Below are positions 40,177 through 51,086 of a stretch of 64,000 nt of DNA, piece after piece. The DNA is from Phalacrocorax aristotelis (lineage: Eukaryota > Chordata > Aves > Suliformes > Phalacrocoracidae): contig NC_134276.1 of NCBI RefSeq assembly GCF_949628215.1, positions 12,055,690 to 12,119,689 on the forward strand, in the 5' to 3' direction. The position numbers and the translations under genes are program-made. Each line of letters starts with the position of its first letter. Position 1 is the first letter of the stretch. Below the pieces are notes generated by a model. That model worked only from the letters and a program-made list of their open reading frames with translations. It was not told where the DNA came from and searched no databases.

Positions 40177-40315
40177 AGATGTCCAGGCTCATCAAGTCCA
40201 ACTGTCAACCCAACACTACCATGTCTCCTAAACCACGCCCTGAAGTGCTATGTCTACACAATTTTTGAACACCTCCAGGGATGGTGACTCCACCACTTCT
40301 CTGGCCTGTGGTGCT
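40177..40315 (-). mobile_element. inverted CR1 3' UTR fragment joined to copy 3
   Basis: This is antisense CR1 3' end sequence: TCATCAAGTCCAACTGTCAA, CACGCCCTGAAGTGCTATGT, GAACACCTCCAGGGATGGTG, then CCACCACTTCTCTGG. It is the reverse complement of the 3' UTR of copy 1 (20.98-21.10 kb) and close to copy 4 (48.46 kb). Its 3' terminus faces copy 3. Confidence 0.88.
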
Positions 40316-41129
40316 ACATGACCATACACAGCATGTATATAAACTATTCCTTCAGATTATCTTAATCTCCATACAAAACATCTAACTGTCATAGGTATAT
40401 ACAAAGGTCCTATAAGACTTTTTGCATATGTAGTAACAGTTTCTATTGCCTATATATAAATGTCCTTACAAAGTTTGGTCAATTCTGCAGGAAGAACCAT
40501 GTAAGGGAGTCTCTCGACCAGATCCTGTACCCAGAATTTTAATCAACACACTTAAGAATATCAGTTGAGATAAGGACAGCAGGAGCTGTCTGGGGAAATC
40601 TCTAGAACTGTCCAAAATTCCTACCTGGAGAGCTTTTGTGAAAGTCAAATTTTTAATTGTGAAGGTGGCTGGAACTCCAGTCAGTTGCTTTGTCACAAGT
40701 CAGTCCATTGTTTCACATCAATCTATATCATCGATGCAAAGGACTAGCTGAGGAGCTCCTAAACCACCCAGGGAATTAATGATTTAAGAGCTCTGGGTGT
40801 GCGTATAGGCATAGCCCTGACACCCAGCTACGGCACAGTTGCAACTAAAGGACAAACTTGAGTTTGGTACTTTCAACTTCACCTCCATAACTCTTGCCAC
40901 ATCTCGCTAGCTCAGTGCCCAGTCTCTATGGTCAGAAACACTTCAATATGCTTCAGTATGCTTCTCAAATGCCTTCCTTCTCTGAATCAGGATTTCTCTG
41001 AACAAAACTTCATGTTAAATCTTTAGTAAAGGAACAGAGTATTCAGAATAGAGATTAAAATACCATATCCAGTATGGAAGCAAGCAAACAAACATGAAAC
41101 TTATGTTTTCAGTAAATCTAGATATTTGT

Positions 41130-41275
41130 GTTTCTCACATCACTACAGTATCTGAATGAGTCATTGCCTTTACACATCATTAGTATTAACCTCATTTTAT
41201 ACTTGGGTAACTGAGGGGCAGGTTTTTTGAGTGCCAGCCCAGCGCCTTCCACTAGCTCAGGCATTCTGTTCTTAC
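41130..41275 (-). repeat. MIR-like SINE relic
   Basis: The plus strand reads ATTAACCTCATTTTATACTT, GGGTAACTGAGGGGCAGG, then AGTGCCAGCCCAGCGCC and CCACTAGCTCAGGCATTCTG. This is the antisense order of a MIR-type SINE from tail core to tRNA-like head. Confidence 0.5.
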
Positions 41276-43084
41276 CTGATTGTTGTTTTTTTCTAATAAT
41301 GTTGCTTTTACAGATAAGAAAAGAGAAGTGAAAAAGAAAATCAAGAACATAAACATCGTCTAATTTTGTCTCCTTCAGTCTCAAACCACTCTTCAGTTAC
41401 ATGGAATAAAATTTAACTTTTAGCAGAGAACTGAGCAATAGACCTAAGCACACTGACAAGCGCTGATTGGCCTTGTGCACATAGAATTTAACCTTGGTCA
41501 ATCTTTTTCTTCCAAACAATATCACTGTCTGGCACTGATTTGTGCCTAGCTTTTCTTTGCCACCTGCAGTGGAAGGAGATGCCTGACCAGCCAACCCAGC
41601 CTGCGTGAGAGGAAGCTAACAGATAATGTGCAAAAGAGCTTTATTTTTTTCCCCAGTATGTGTTTACTCTGCATCACAGAAAATCCATTTGTCAAATATT
41701 AATTGAATTCTCCAACATTTGGCATATTTGCATAACTATCATGAAATGGAGCATCATCTCCCTTGGTATTATACCCATTTGCCTTAGATGGTGTCTCTTT
41801 GATCCATTAATCATGTTTCCTGTATCCTCCCACAGAAGCTTAATTGCTCACATCCTGCAGAACCCACTCACACAAAGAAAGAAATTAGCTCTATGTAAAT
41901 CTAGGGTTATTACCTTGCCTCTATAAATGTAAAACAATTAAATTATCCTCTAAAAAGGACAGTGATAAAATTCCAGATGAGCACTGATTACCCAAGGAAG
42001 CAGATTGAGGCAATTTTATTGGGCCAGTGGGAAAAAAAACGTTTTTGCTTTACCAAGGACATTACTGGGGCAATGATACTGCTTTCCATGTCTCTCGCCG
42101 CTACCGCTGCTGTCCCTTTACTGACTTCAGTATTACTTTAATATCTGAAACAAAGGGCCAGACTCAATAACCACCTCCGATTTTAAGGCTGATGTAGGCT
42201 CATGCTGCCGGGTACGTCACCCAGGCGTTACTGGAACCTTGAAGTCTGATCTAAGGAAGTGAGCACACCAATAGGGAACCACTTAAAGTCGAAGGTGCAG
42301 CTATCTAGCACTACCTTATAGGAAATACTGACAAAAGGAATATATTTTTCATTCCATCTCTCAGACCCGTAGGGATATGCTTTTCAGAAAATATGTCTTT
42401 AGCCTAAAACCTGTACTAAATATAGGAACCCACATTTTCAAAATAAAAGCTGGGCAAAGCCAGCTCTTTTTTCCCCAACAGGGGCAGGTAGTAGGAGCTG
42501 CACTGACTTAACAGCAGTCTGGTGGTCACAGCACTTGTGGAGGGAGTGGGAAAGATTTAGTGTTTTCTCATACAAGTCCAAGTCAACTCCCACAGAGGTG
42601 TTCTAACCACCAAGCGTAGCTCTTTCTAGGAGAATGGGATCATCTGCCTCTTCCCATGAGGCCATGCCACTGTGCAAAACACAATTCACTATTAATTTGG
42701 CCATGGAGACAGTGAGCAGATGACTCTGAACAGGCTCTTCAGACAAAAACATGGAAAACAGGAGGTCTGGGCTCCAATTGCCTCTTCCCTCCAATCACAA
42801 AAGAAAATAGTAGCGTGTTTTGTGCAGAACCTGTGCAGTTGTGTTGCATGTACTTTAAGTACACTAGATGTTGACCTGTATAAAAAAAAATGTAATTCCT
42901 GAATCTTGTTCAGCTTTAGAATTTGAGCCATTCAGTCCTGTCCATATTAGAACAGCTTGAGCATGTAAAGGCCAGCAAATCTAGAAGCTCAGGGATCTTT
43001 AGGATTAAAAAATGCTAACTTCTCCCAGGCTTCAGTAGCTTAGCAAGACTTTTCAGGATCAGGATTCTGGGACTTATTTATCAG

Positions 43085-43190
43085 ATCAACCTCAAAGAGA
43101 CTAAGCCAAGATCACATGCACAAAAGCCTGTGGTGCTGCAGAAAACTGAAACTCAGACTCCAGTTTACCAAACGAGCATCTATGTCATTA
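43085..43190 (-). repeat. MIR-like SINE relic (internal part)
   Basis: GACTAAGCCAAGATCACATG, AGCCTGTGGTGCTGCAGAAA and ACTGAAACTCAGACTCC follow the antisense MIR order (GACTTGCCCAAGGTCACACA, GTAAGTGGCAGAGC, GATTCGAACCCAGACTCC). Head and tail are not recognisable. Confidence 0.5.
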
Positions 43191-46100
43191 ATCAACTTCC
43201 CTTCCACCTTTTCTTCTCTCAGACTTGATTCTAAATTTACCACTGTGCACTCACTAAAGACACTTCGTTCTTTCATCCCTCCTTGGTTTCTGTAATGTTT
43301 AGCAAAATTTTGACAGAAAATGTCTCCATGTCTTTAGAGAAATTGGTTTTTGTTAAAAAGAGTAAAATGGGAGCAATAAGTACCAGTATATCACTGCCAC
43401 ATGTTCACTGCTTTCTTCTAAACACAAGTTTGTTCACTCTGCAGCTTTTTCCAAATTCCTCCTCTCGGTGCAAATTCATCCTCACGCCTTGTAAATTTTA
43501 CTTCACCATCTGTTCCTTTTCTAAGGTTCTCTTTGAAACATATTTCCTCCATAAAGCCTTTTAATGATTCTGTCTATATAATCAGTTTCTTTCTACTAAA
43601 GAAAACATCAAAGCTCATTTGTGGTAGAAGTGTAATCTGGTATATCACAGGTCTGTCTGATCATATAGTCTGTTTGATTTAGACTGTGAAGGTCTTCATC
43701 AAATCAGGATCCACTTTTTTACAATGTGGACGTTTTGCTGTTATTTCATAAACAATATTAAGGTATTATAACAGATACCCAAGGATAACGACATACACTT
43801 GCCTGAGAGGAGACCTGCATGCTATATCTTATCCTGTATGTCACCCACTGTAGAAGTTGTCAGAGGCGGCCGAAGACAGCAGTAAGGCAAGGGAGTATCT
43901 AGCATGCATTTTTAGTTGCTTTATGTATAAATGGCTATTAAGACATCAAAAGGGATTCTGATTGAATCAATCATTAAGTTGGCAGGACCTGACCATTCAT
44001 TTGTTCTTTATGGTTACATCCAGAACCTTTAACCTGTTTTCTGGCAATTTGCAGACTTAATGCCTTAAGCTAGTCTTCAAGATGTTCTTACATTAATTTT
44101 CTTGCTTACAGCACAGCATTTGGATGCACATCTGAGGGAAACTGAAGCTTGTGAAAACTCTGACACCTCCTGTACACAACATAACAAACATAAGCAATCA
44201 AAAGGAGGAGGCAAACAACATAAAACAAGCCAATTTATGTTGGAGAAAAAGTAATAATTTTAAATTTAAAAAAAAAAAATTTTCTCCCAGTTTCATGTGT
44301 ACTACATGCTGAAGATACAGTGCTTACTACTAATGTAGGACTAAACTAAAAAAGTGTTTTTGATCACATAAGGAGGTCTTTTTCTACAAGGTAAAATTTT
44401 AAGCCATTTAAGAGATCTTGCTGGAGTAGAATCTGTTATTTAAAGGAAATACCAGAAAATCCAGCACTGTTCTACTTTCTGCTTGAAACTACCTGCAATA
44501 AAGCAAGTAATTTTTAGTATATTTTCTGAAATTGAATAAAAGTAGATATTACAAGAAGAAACAGAGGAAGGTTAGCAAACGATATGGCACAGCAGTTGAG
44601 AAAAGCTGGCAAAGACCAGCTGTAAACTCACTGGACTGAGCATAATTGGCCTATTTGTGCACACAGGTACTTTGCATATTAAAACACCTGGAGAAAATTC
44701 TATGTATGGTTCAATATATTTTAGAATGCTGAATGTGGATCACGAGAATTTTAGTAAATGAATACGCACACACCAAGTTTGTGTAGTAGAATTCTGCGTA
44801 TGCTGTCATCACTGAGTAATTAGGCAGGCCAGTTCTGAGGCCATGCAGCAGTCTAGCTACACAGGACCCCTTTTTGCCTGTAAAAAATGTGAATCCAGGT
44901 CAGTTCTGCTGGCTTCAAGCTTTGGGAGAGTTCAATTTTTTGAGAGTTTGGGAGACAATTTTAAAATGACCTTACGCAGCACCATTGTTTGTACATGATT
45001 AATAAGTTCTTAAGCGCTTGGTGCTGCTCTTACCATCCCAAGGCTGGTTGTTTTCCAGAGACCCAAACTATTGAGCCGGGCTAAGGATGTCCCAGGGACA
45101 TTCATGACAGAGAATGGGCATTGCTTAAGGTTGCTGTTGGTTTCCTAATAAGAGCTTCTGGACCAATGTCACAAGAAAGCATGCATTTTCTTTCTTCTGT
45201 AAGACAACACCATTTATATCTAAAACCAGATCTGAATTTACAGCCATTTCTTTGTCTTTCCATTACAATAATTTTAGGATGTACATTGTATTTTATTTAA
45301 TTACATGTAAATAGCCTTTTGCCAGCTACTTAGCTTTTTCTGACTCATATTTTACTTCTTTTTTTTTTAACTGTAGCATCTTTTTTATGAATAGAATCTG
45401 CAAGATGAGAATTTATACAGACACAGCACTGTATACCATTGCTTTGGTACTAGAAAGCGTAACTTTGCAGCCTTCTATTACGTGACACGGAGTATAAAAG
45501 CAAAGGCTACCCTTCTACATCTGTCAAGAAAATTTATGTCCAAATCAGTCTCAGGCAGAGACTATTACAGGCTGTACTTGTACAGGCTGACCAGAGTAGA
45601 TTAGTCAGTCTCAAAAATAGAGATCAGCCCTTTTTCCTTGTTAGGAAACTCCGTCTATGTTTGCAAAACTTACACGTAAAAAACGCACTCAATGCAAACT
45701 ATGTAATAGAAGTACTTTGCAGGCTTGAGACTGTATGAGCTGGAGGATTACAAACCTTTGTAAAATCACACCCTGTTAGTTCCTGGTAGTCATGATAATT
45801 GGACGTCTGGTGTCAGGTGCTAGAAGAGATAAAACAGCATGGGAGAAGTAATCACAGATCAAAACAAAATGAACCATTGGGAAACATTTAAGACTATATG
45901 ATAATGTGAGATGTGACATTGAGGAATAGTGAATGCAGAGAAAGGCCAATTCAAACTGAGAGAAGTTCTCATTTCATTCAGATACTTCAGTAATCAGCAA
46001 GGAGACAAGAAACAGAAAACTGCATTACTGTCTAATGAGTTGTTAGAGGCCTCGGGGCAGGGGGTTTAGTGTCTGAATACGACATCTTCTTTAAAGCTTT

Positions 46101-48459
46101 TCCTTCAGAGGTTTTCAAGAAGAATACTTAATTCTTGCAGGGTGCCAAGTCCTGCGCAAGGGTGAGCTGTCAGGTGGTTGCACTGTTCCATTACCGGATC
46201 TCAGAAAACCTATAAAACCAGTGCTTCCCTGCTGAAGATGCAGAAAAGCCTGCAAGGTCATCCTTCCCCTGTGAGAGTGAGAGAAGGAAGTGGCCAGTTA
46301 AGAATTTCTAATGAAGAAAGGAGCAAGTGCTCCTGTGTGGCAGTAGGAGGTATGGGTTGCATATGCTGGTCTACTCAACTTGCCTACAGGACATGGAATC
46401 TATTCTCTCAGGGCACACGAAGGTAACTCCAGTCCCACTGATCTTATATCCAGATAACAATCCCACAGAGCACACCGAGGCAACATGCCTGTGCCACTAT
46501 CTCTCGCAGTGGTTCATCTGCTGATGGAATAAACATCCTCTGTGACGGGGAAGTATGGACAGTCCTACTCCGAGAAGCCATTGCCTGGGACAGCAGAAGC
46601 CCTCTACTGCGATTTGAGCTCCTGACTGCACACTGCAGGCTGCCTCAGCAGCGGGCTTCATGGTCATACAACCCCTCTTCAAACACATGAAACAAAAATG
46701 ATTCATTTTAAATCAGCATTTCATGCAGATTCACAGTGAAGACATTTTTTATGTATAGAAAGCATTCAGTTCCTGAAAATAAATTCAGATTTCCCCCCAT
46801 CTTGGGAATTTGTAGATAACTTCTCCAAGCATCATTCTTTTACCCCAGGAGAAATGTGAACAGTAACTGAAGCACAGGGGAGCCATTATCTCCAGCTTTA
46901 TACGTGCCTGCCTAGATGCACTGATATTGCTGCATCACCATTCACCTTTTATAAAAGGAACACCACCTACTTCATGAAGTGAAAGAATTAAAGCAGGCTT
47001 GTAACACTGCGATTCTAACAGGTGGAGTAAAAAGAAGAACACATTATAGTATTAAAAGGACTGTTTGCTAAATCCCTGTTATCCAGTGTACGTATGTACG
47101 TTAAGTGGTAGCAGAAATAATTCTGGAACACACTGACTAGAAAACACCCTTGAAACAAAGTTCTTACCCAGCACGTATAGGTTTCATAATATCCCTTTTT
47201 TCCAACAGTATAATTGAGGAGCATATATTTGACCTCTTTCACATTTTCTAAGTAGAGGATTCTAAAAATCTATAATCTCAATTACTCTCTTAATGGACTG
47301 TCTTCAATTTTTTTTTACCTGTTGACCTGCAGGATAAAGCTATTTAGAATAGATGTTATTGTGGAGAGCACTGCCATAATGAAAATGCTGAAGGACAAAA
47401 AAATACAATAAGGAGACTGGAAAGCACATTTGGAAGCACACTGCTCACATTTAATTTATTCAATATGCATACTGTGAAACATCTGGGTGTCTTTAATGTA
47501 CAATCAGGTATTAACTTGGTACCAGCTATTATAGTCAGCAGTTTGCAGCAAGTTGCAAGCACTCGACAGAAAGCAAATTATCTCCCTAACTGATCCCATA
47601 GCACAGAAGTCTGAATAAGGAAGCAGTTTAGTAGTAAAATACAGGAGACAGGGAAGAAAGCGCATTCAGCATTGTGTTACCTCTTTTTCTTATGCTCATG
47701 CCTTTTGTTTTGCCATCCTGAGTTTTCTTAGTGTATTTCCCGTGCAGCATGCACCTGCATGCACCAAACTGCTAAGTTTTACCAAGTAATCTCAGCCCTC
47801 CTAGTTTCACTCCTGTAGGGCACTATATGGTGGTTACTATGACAGTTAGGTCCTAGTACAAAATTGTTTTTTCCTTTTTATAGAAAAAACTGCCATAGAA
47901 AGTAGCTATATTTTGCAGTCATGTTTCAGCATGTGACAACCAATTATCTCCTTTGTGCCTGATCTGTTAAAAGTCACAAGTATTTCTTCCATTTTTGCAG
48001 CAGCAGTTCAGACCCTGGGACTACACTCAATGCAAGGAAATGGTATAGAACAGTCTCTCTTGCTTCAACCATACGTGCAGCAGAATTGTTCCAACGTGAA
48101 TAATAACAAGCTCAGTTTTATATTCCTCATAAAGGACATCAGATGATGTCCTTTTCAAATCCCAACTGCTGTAAGTCTCACACATACAATAAAGGGTGCC
48201 TTTTAGAAAGAAAACTAAAACATGAGGATGAAGGCAAAGAAGCATCAAGTATCCCATCAGAGCAGACATTAGTTAAAAAAGAGGTTTATAAAAGAAAGAT
48301 GAGCGCTAGTTATGGAGCTGAGGTGGCAGCACACATCTGCACATCGCAGAAGCAACCCAGCCAGCCATATGCAAGCCTAGGAGACAGGTAGAGCAGCACT
48401 GCCAGTCCGAGGGCACTGTCACAGGCTAGTTACCCCTACTCACACAGTGCATCCAGAAA

Positions 48460-48606
48460 GAATCATAGAATCATTAAGGTTGAGAAAAGACCTCTAGGAT
48501 CATTAAGTCCAACCAGCAACCCAACACCACCATGCCTCCTAAACCACATCCCAAAGTGCCACATCTACACATTTTTTGAACACCTGCAGGGATGGTGACT
48601 CTACTA
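48460..48606 (-). mobile_element. CR1 3' UTR fragment, copy 4
   Basis: This is antisense CR1 3' end: AATCATAGAATCATTAAGG, GACCTCTAGGATCATTAAGT, CCAACCAGCAACCCAACACC, GAACACCTGCAGGGATGGTG. About 150 bp survive, with no coding part. It belongs to the same subfamily as copy 1 and the inverted piece at 40.18 kb, and lies about 430 bp upstream of the first NRF1/CCAAT/GC-box cluster of the CEP295 promoter. Confidence 0.92.
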
Positions 48607-49090
48607 CACAAGTGTTGAACATTAAAGTTACACCGAGGTAAAACTAGAGAGATGGAACTAGCAATGCCGAGCTTCCTTCTGCTCTCTCACCACTTCTAGT
48701 TTCACTAGAATCTAGGTATCACCATTTCTAGTGCTGATATGCCACTCACATGAGGTTTAGCACTTGGAAACCCTGACCAAGGCCTGTTGATGTAATGCCA
48801 TGAGAAAAATCACAGTCACAAACCCCTTCAAATACATGCTGAGATCGCCTGAGTAAGCGGGGGAAACATTAACCCCGTCTAAGCCATTCCTCGGTGAACG
48901 GCCTGACTGAGAAGCGAGAGCCCCACCACAAGGCGAGAAACCACCCGCATATCTCTGCACCCCTGCGACGCTTTTATACTCGCCGCGTTCGGCCTCACCG
49001 GCCAGTCACCGCTTTCCCCAGCTCCCATTGGTCACCAGATGGCGGGGGCGGGGCTCAGGCACACCGGGAGGCGGGGAAGGCCAGCCGGTG

Positions 49091-49100
49091 GCGCATGCGT
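49091..49100. promoter_or_regulatory. NRF1-type site 1
   Basis: GCGCATGCGT is a near-perfect match to the palindromic NRF1 consensus (Y)GCGCATGCGC, common in promoters of centrosomal, mitochondrial and cell-cycle genes. Confidence 0.65.
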
Positions 49101-49157
49101 GTTGCCTTCAGCACGGAGTGCCGGGGTGTGTGGCGGTGAGCGGTGGGCGGAGCGCTT

Positions 49158-49167
49158 CGCATGCGCA
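49158..49167. promoter_or_regulatory. NRF1-type site 2
   Basis: CGCATGCGCA is a second NRF1-type palindrome 67 bp after the first, inside the same CpG island and upstream of the candidate first-exon donor at 49235. Confidence 0.65.
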
Positions 49168-49333
49168 GAGGGTGCTCGGTTTCGCGCTGTGGCGCTCCGT
49201 TTCCCGCCGCGCCTTCAGCCATTGGCCGTTCGGGGTGAGCGTCGAAGGTGACGCGGCGGTGGAGGCAGCCGTTGGCGGCGGCCGCGGCCGGGGAGCGGCG
49301 GGTGCGTGTGGGCGGCCTCGCCCGGGGGTCGCT

Positions 49334-49477
49334 CCCTTCCTTTTCCCCGTCCCCTTCCTTTTCCCCGTCCCCTTCCTTTTCCCCGTCCCCTTCCTTTTCC
49401 CCGTCCCCTTCCTTTTCCCCGTCCCCTTCCTTTTCCCCGTCCCCTTCCTCTTCCCCGTCCCCTTCCTCTTCCCCGTC
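49334..49477. repeat. 18-bp polypyrimidine minisatellite, 8 units
   Basis: There are eight head-to-tail units of CCCTTCCTTTTCCCCGTC. Units 1-6 are identical; units 7 and 8 share one T-to-C change (CCTCTT in place of CCTTTT). Because 18 is a multiple of three, all frames translate as hexapeptide repeats (for example PFLFPV), which explains the spurious long frames here. The array lies in the CEP295 CpG island, probably just inside intron 1. The minus strand is G-rich with runs of four G, compatible with G-quadruplex, and the plus strand with i-motif or triplex structure. Confidence 0.97.
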
Positions 49478-50952
49478 CTGCGCGGGGCCGCGGCGGCGTG
49501 GCTCTCTCCCGGGGCCGGATGGGGCCCGTTTCTCTTTCTCCTCCCTCCTCAGCTCGGGCCGCGCGCCCTTGTCGTTACTTCCAAGCCCGCTGCCTCTCTC
49601 GCCGGCTCCGAGGGGCGCCCGTTGCTGGCTGCCCTGGGCGGGGGCGGGAGGGTTGGCACTGCCTGCGGGAAGCCCGGTAGCGCAGCGTTCCCGGGGAAGG
49701 CTGGCTGGGGTTTAACTGTCGTGTATTTGCTAATTGCTTTGTCCTGCGGCGGAGGCTGTGCCCGCGTCGGCTACTTTACGGCGGCATTTGTCTCATCTGC
49801 TTTTGCTCTTGTCCCTTAAGTGTTAGATCTAGACTTTGCATTGTTCATCCTCTAAATTTTCCTTTCTTGCGGGGGGGGAGTGTACTTAATTATGTGTATT
49901 GATGAGCTGGATAAGGGAAGGCTAGCGGGAACCACGAGATTCTGTCCCTATTTATCCTGCAATGAACTTGGGATCCATTAGCTTAATAACCCTGTATCAG
50001 AAGTAACTTATGCCTAATTATTTCATTTTTACATCTCATCTGATTTCTTTAGAGTTCTCTAATTTTTTTTTTATTTATGATACTGAAATTTTTCCAGATG
50101 TAACACGTTCATTAAACTGTTACTGCATTATGGGTTGTTCACTAGTAATAAGCTTTTAATTTTTAGAACCAAACAAGTGACTTTTGAAGGTCTTTGGTTT
50201 GAGAGAGTATTTTCAGGGGTACACCTGTTTAAAGCCCAAATAAAGATTTGGGAGGCAGTTTTGGACTAGGCTGCATATCAGGCTGAAAAAGTCATTTATG
50301 GCTGTGCAGATGAAATTGTTCCCCATTTTCCTCACAATTATCAATCTGCAGAACCAGCAGATCCTGGTTCCACGGTAAAATCTACAGGGGAACACCGTTT
50401 GAAATTGCTGGTTAAGAGAACTCGAACAAAAAATTGTCAGTGAGCAATTTCAGTGTTCTCGTGAAATGCTTGGCATGCAGACTGGTGTCAGAGTTTCACG
50501 GTCTTCAAGGCAGAAGACTGGACAGCAATCAAAAAATTAACAAACTCACTATCTTATAATTGTTATGAGAATATTTCAATGCAAATCACTTAAGTGACCA
50601 GCCTGCTTTAATGTGTGATGGGGTTTCCAGTGGTTTTTTTTTATCTGTCTTCCCAGGACCCGAATGGTGTTCACTGTTCACTTTGCAGATGCACTTCTCT
50701 GGTCCACAGAGTAGAATGTTAATGTAATACTGTTGCAGAGTTTGCTACGTAACATAGTAGTTCAGTACATTTTGTGACTGTGATAAAGGCAGTGCCAGTG
50801 TCCTTGAGTACAATTGGAACAGACGTGAACAGTTGTAGCTCAGGCTCCTAGATACCATGATAGATTTGTAAGATTATGGCAATACCTGTTTTTATAGCTT
50901 GTTTACCTATATAGTTTGTGCACAATTTCTGTTTTTCATGTTGTTCACATAG
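49478..50952 (+). other. CEP295: CEP295 intron 1 (inferred) after the minisatellite
   Basis: The CpG island fades by about 49.8 kb and is followed by AT-rich sequence with no recognisable repeat or exon. The intron ends with the acceptor TTTTTCATGTTGTTCACATAG at 50952, shown here only as its pyrimidine-rich type and final AG. Confidence 0.55.
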
Positions 50953-51086
50953 AAGTTGATTATTCGGCATTTCCAAAGATGAAAAGGGAAGTTGCAAAAG
51001 TTGGGAAACTGAGGCTTAGTCCTAATGAAGAAACCATGCTTCTGAAAGAAGAATATGAAAGAAGAAGAAAACTGAGGCTACAGCAA
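50953..51086 (+). CDS. CEP295: CEP295 first coding exon (26 nt 5' UTR + codons 1-36)
   Basis: The acceptor is CAC ATAG| at 50952. The ATG at 50979 is followed by MKREVAKVGKLRLSPNEE, matching the CEP295 N-terminus. The donor is CAA|GTATGT at 51087. The frame is open upstream into the intron, so the start is chosen on homology and on its favourable A at -3. It ends in phase 0. Confidence 0.92.

Larger units (their letters stand above)
40316..48459. other. intergenic DNA, no gene seen
   Basis: I recognise no exons in these eight kilobases. Two MIR-like relics (41.13-41.28 and 43.09-43.19 kb) are listed separately. A segment at 42.51-42.63 kb contains a SINE-head-like GGTGGTTAGAACACC on the minus strand, but it is too weak to call. 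The remaining sequence is AT-rich and featureless at this level. Confidence 0.7.
48930..49780 (+). promoter_or_regulatory. CEP295: CpG island promoter of CEP295
   Basis: A sharp rise in GC and CpG begins about 2 kb upstream of the CEP295 start codon. Motifs include inverted CCAAT boxes (ATTGG) at 49027-49031 and 49221-49225, a YY1-like CAGATGGCGG at 49036-49045, a GC box GGGGGCGGGG at 49044-49053, and two NRF1-type palindromes, GCGCATGCGT at 49091-49100 and CGCATGCGCA at 49158-49167. There is no clear TATA box, so this is a typical TATA-less housekeeping promoter. The non-coding first exon probably ends at a donor GTGAGC at 49136 or 49235. Frames across the island, including a 263-codon one, are GC and minisatellite artefacts. 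Divergent transcription is possible but unproven. Confidence 0.8.

Noticed and set aside
42510..42625. Possible SINE head on the minus strand (GGTGGTTAGAACACC)
   Set aside because: Only the A-box-like part fits; no convincing B box or tail.
49028..49819. 263-codon frame with repeated FLFPVP hexapeptides
   Set aside because: It arises from the 18-bp minisatellite, whose unit length keeps all three frames open. No homology, and it is not joined to the CEP295 frame by a convincing splice.
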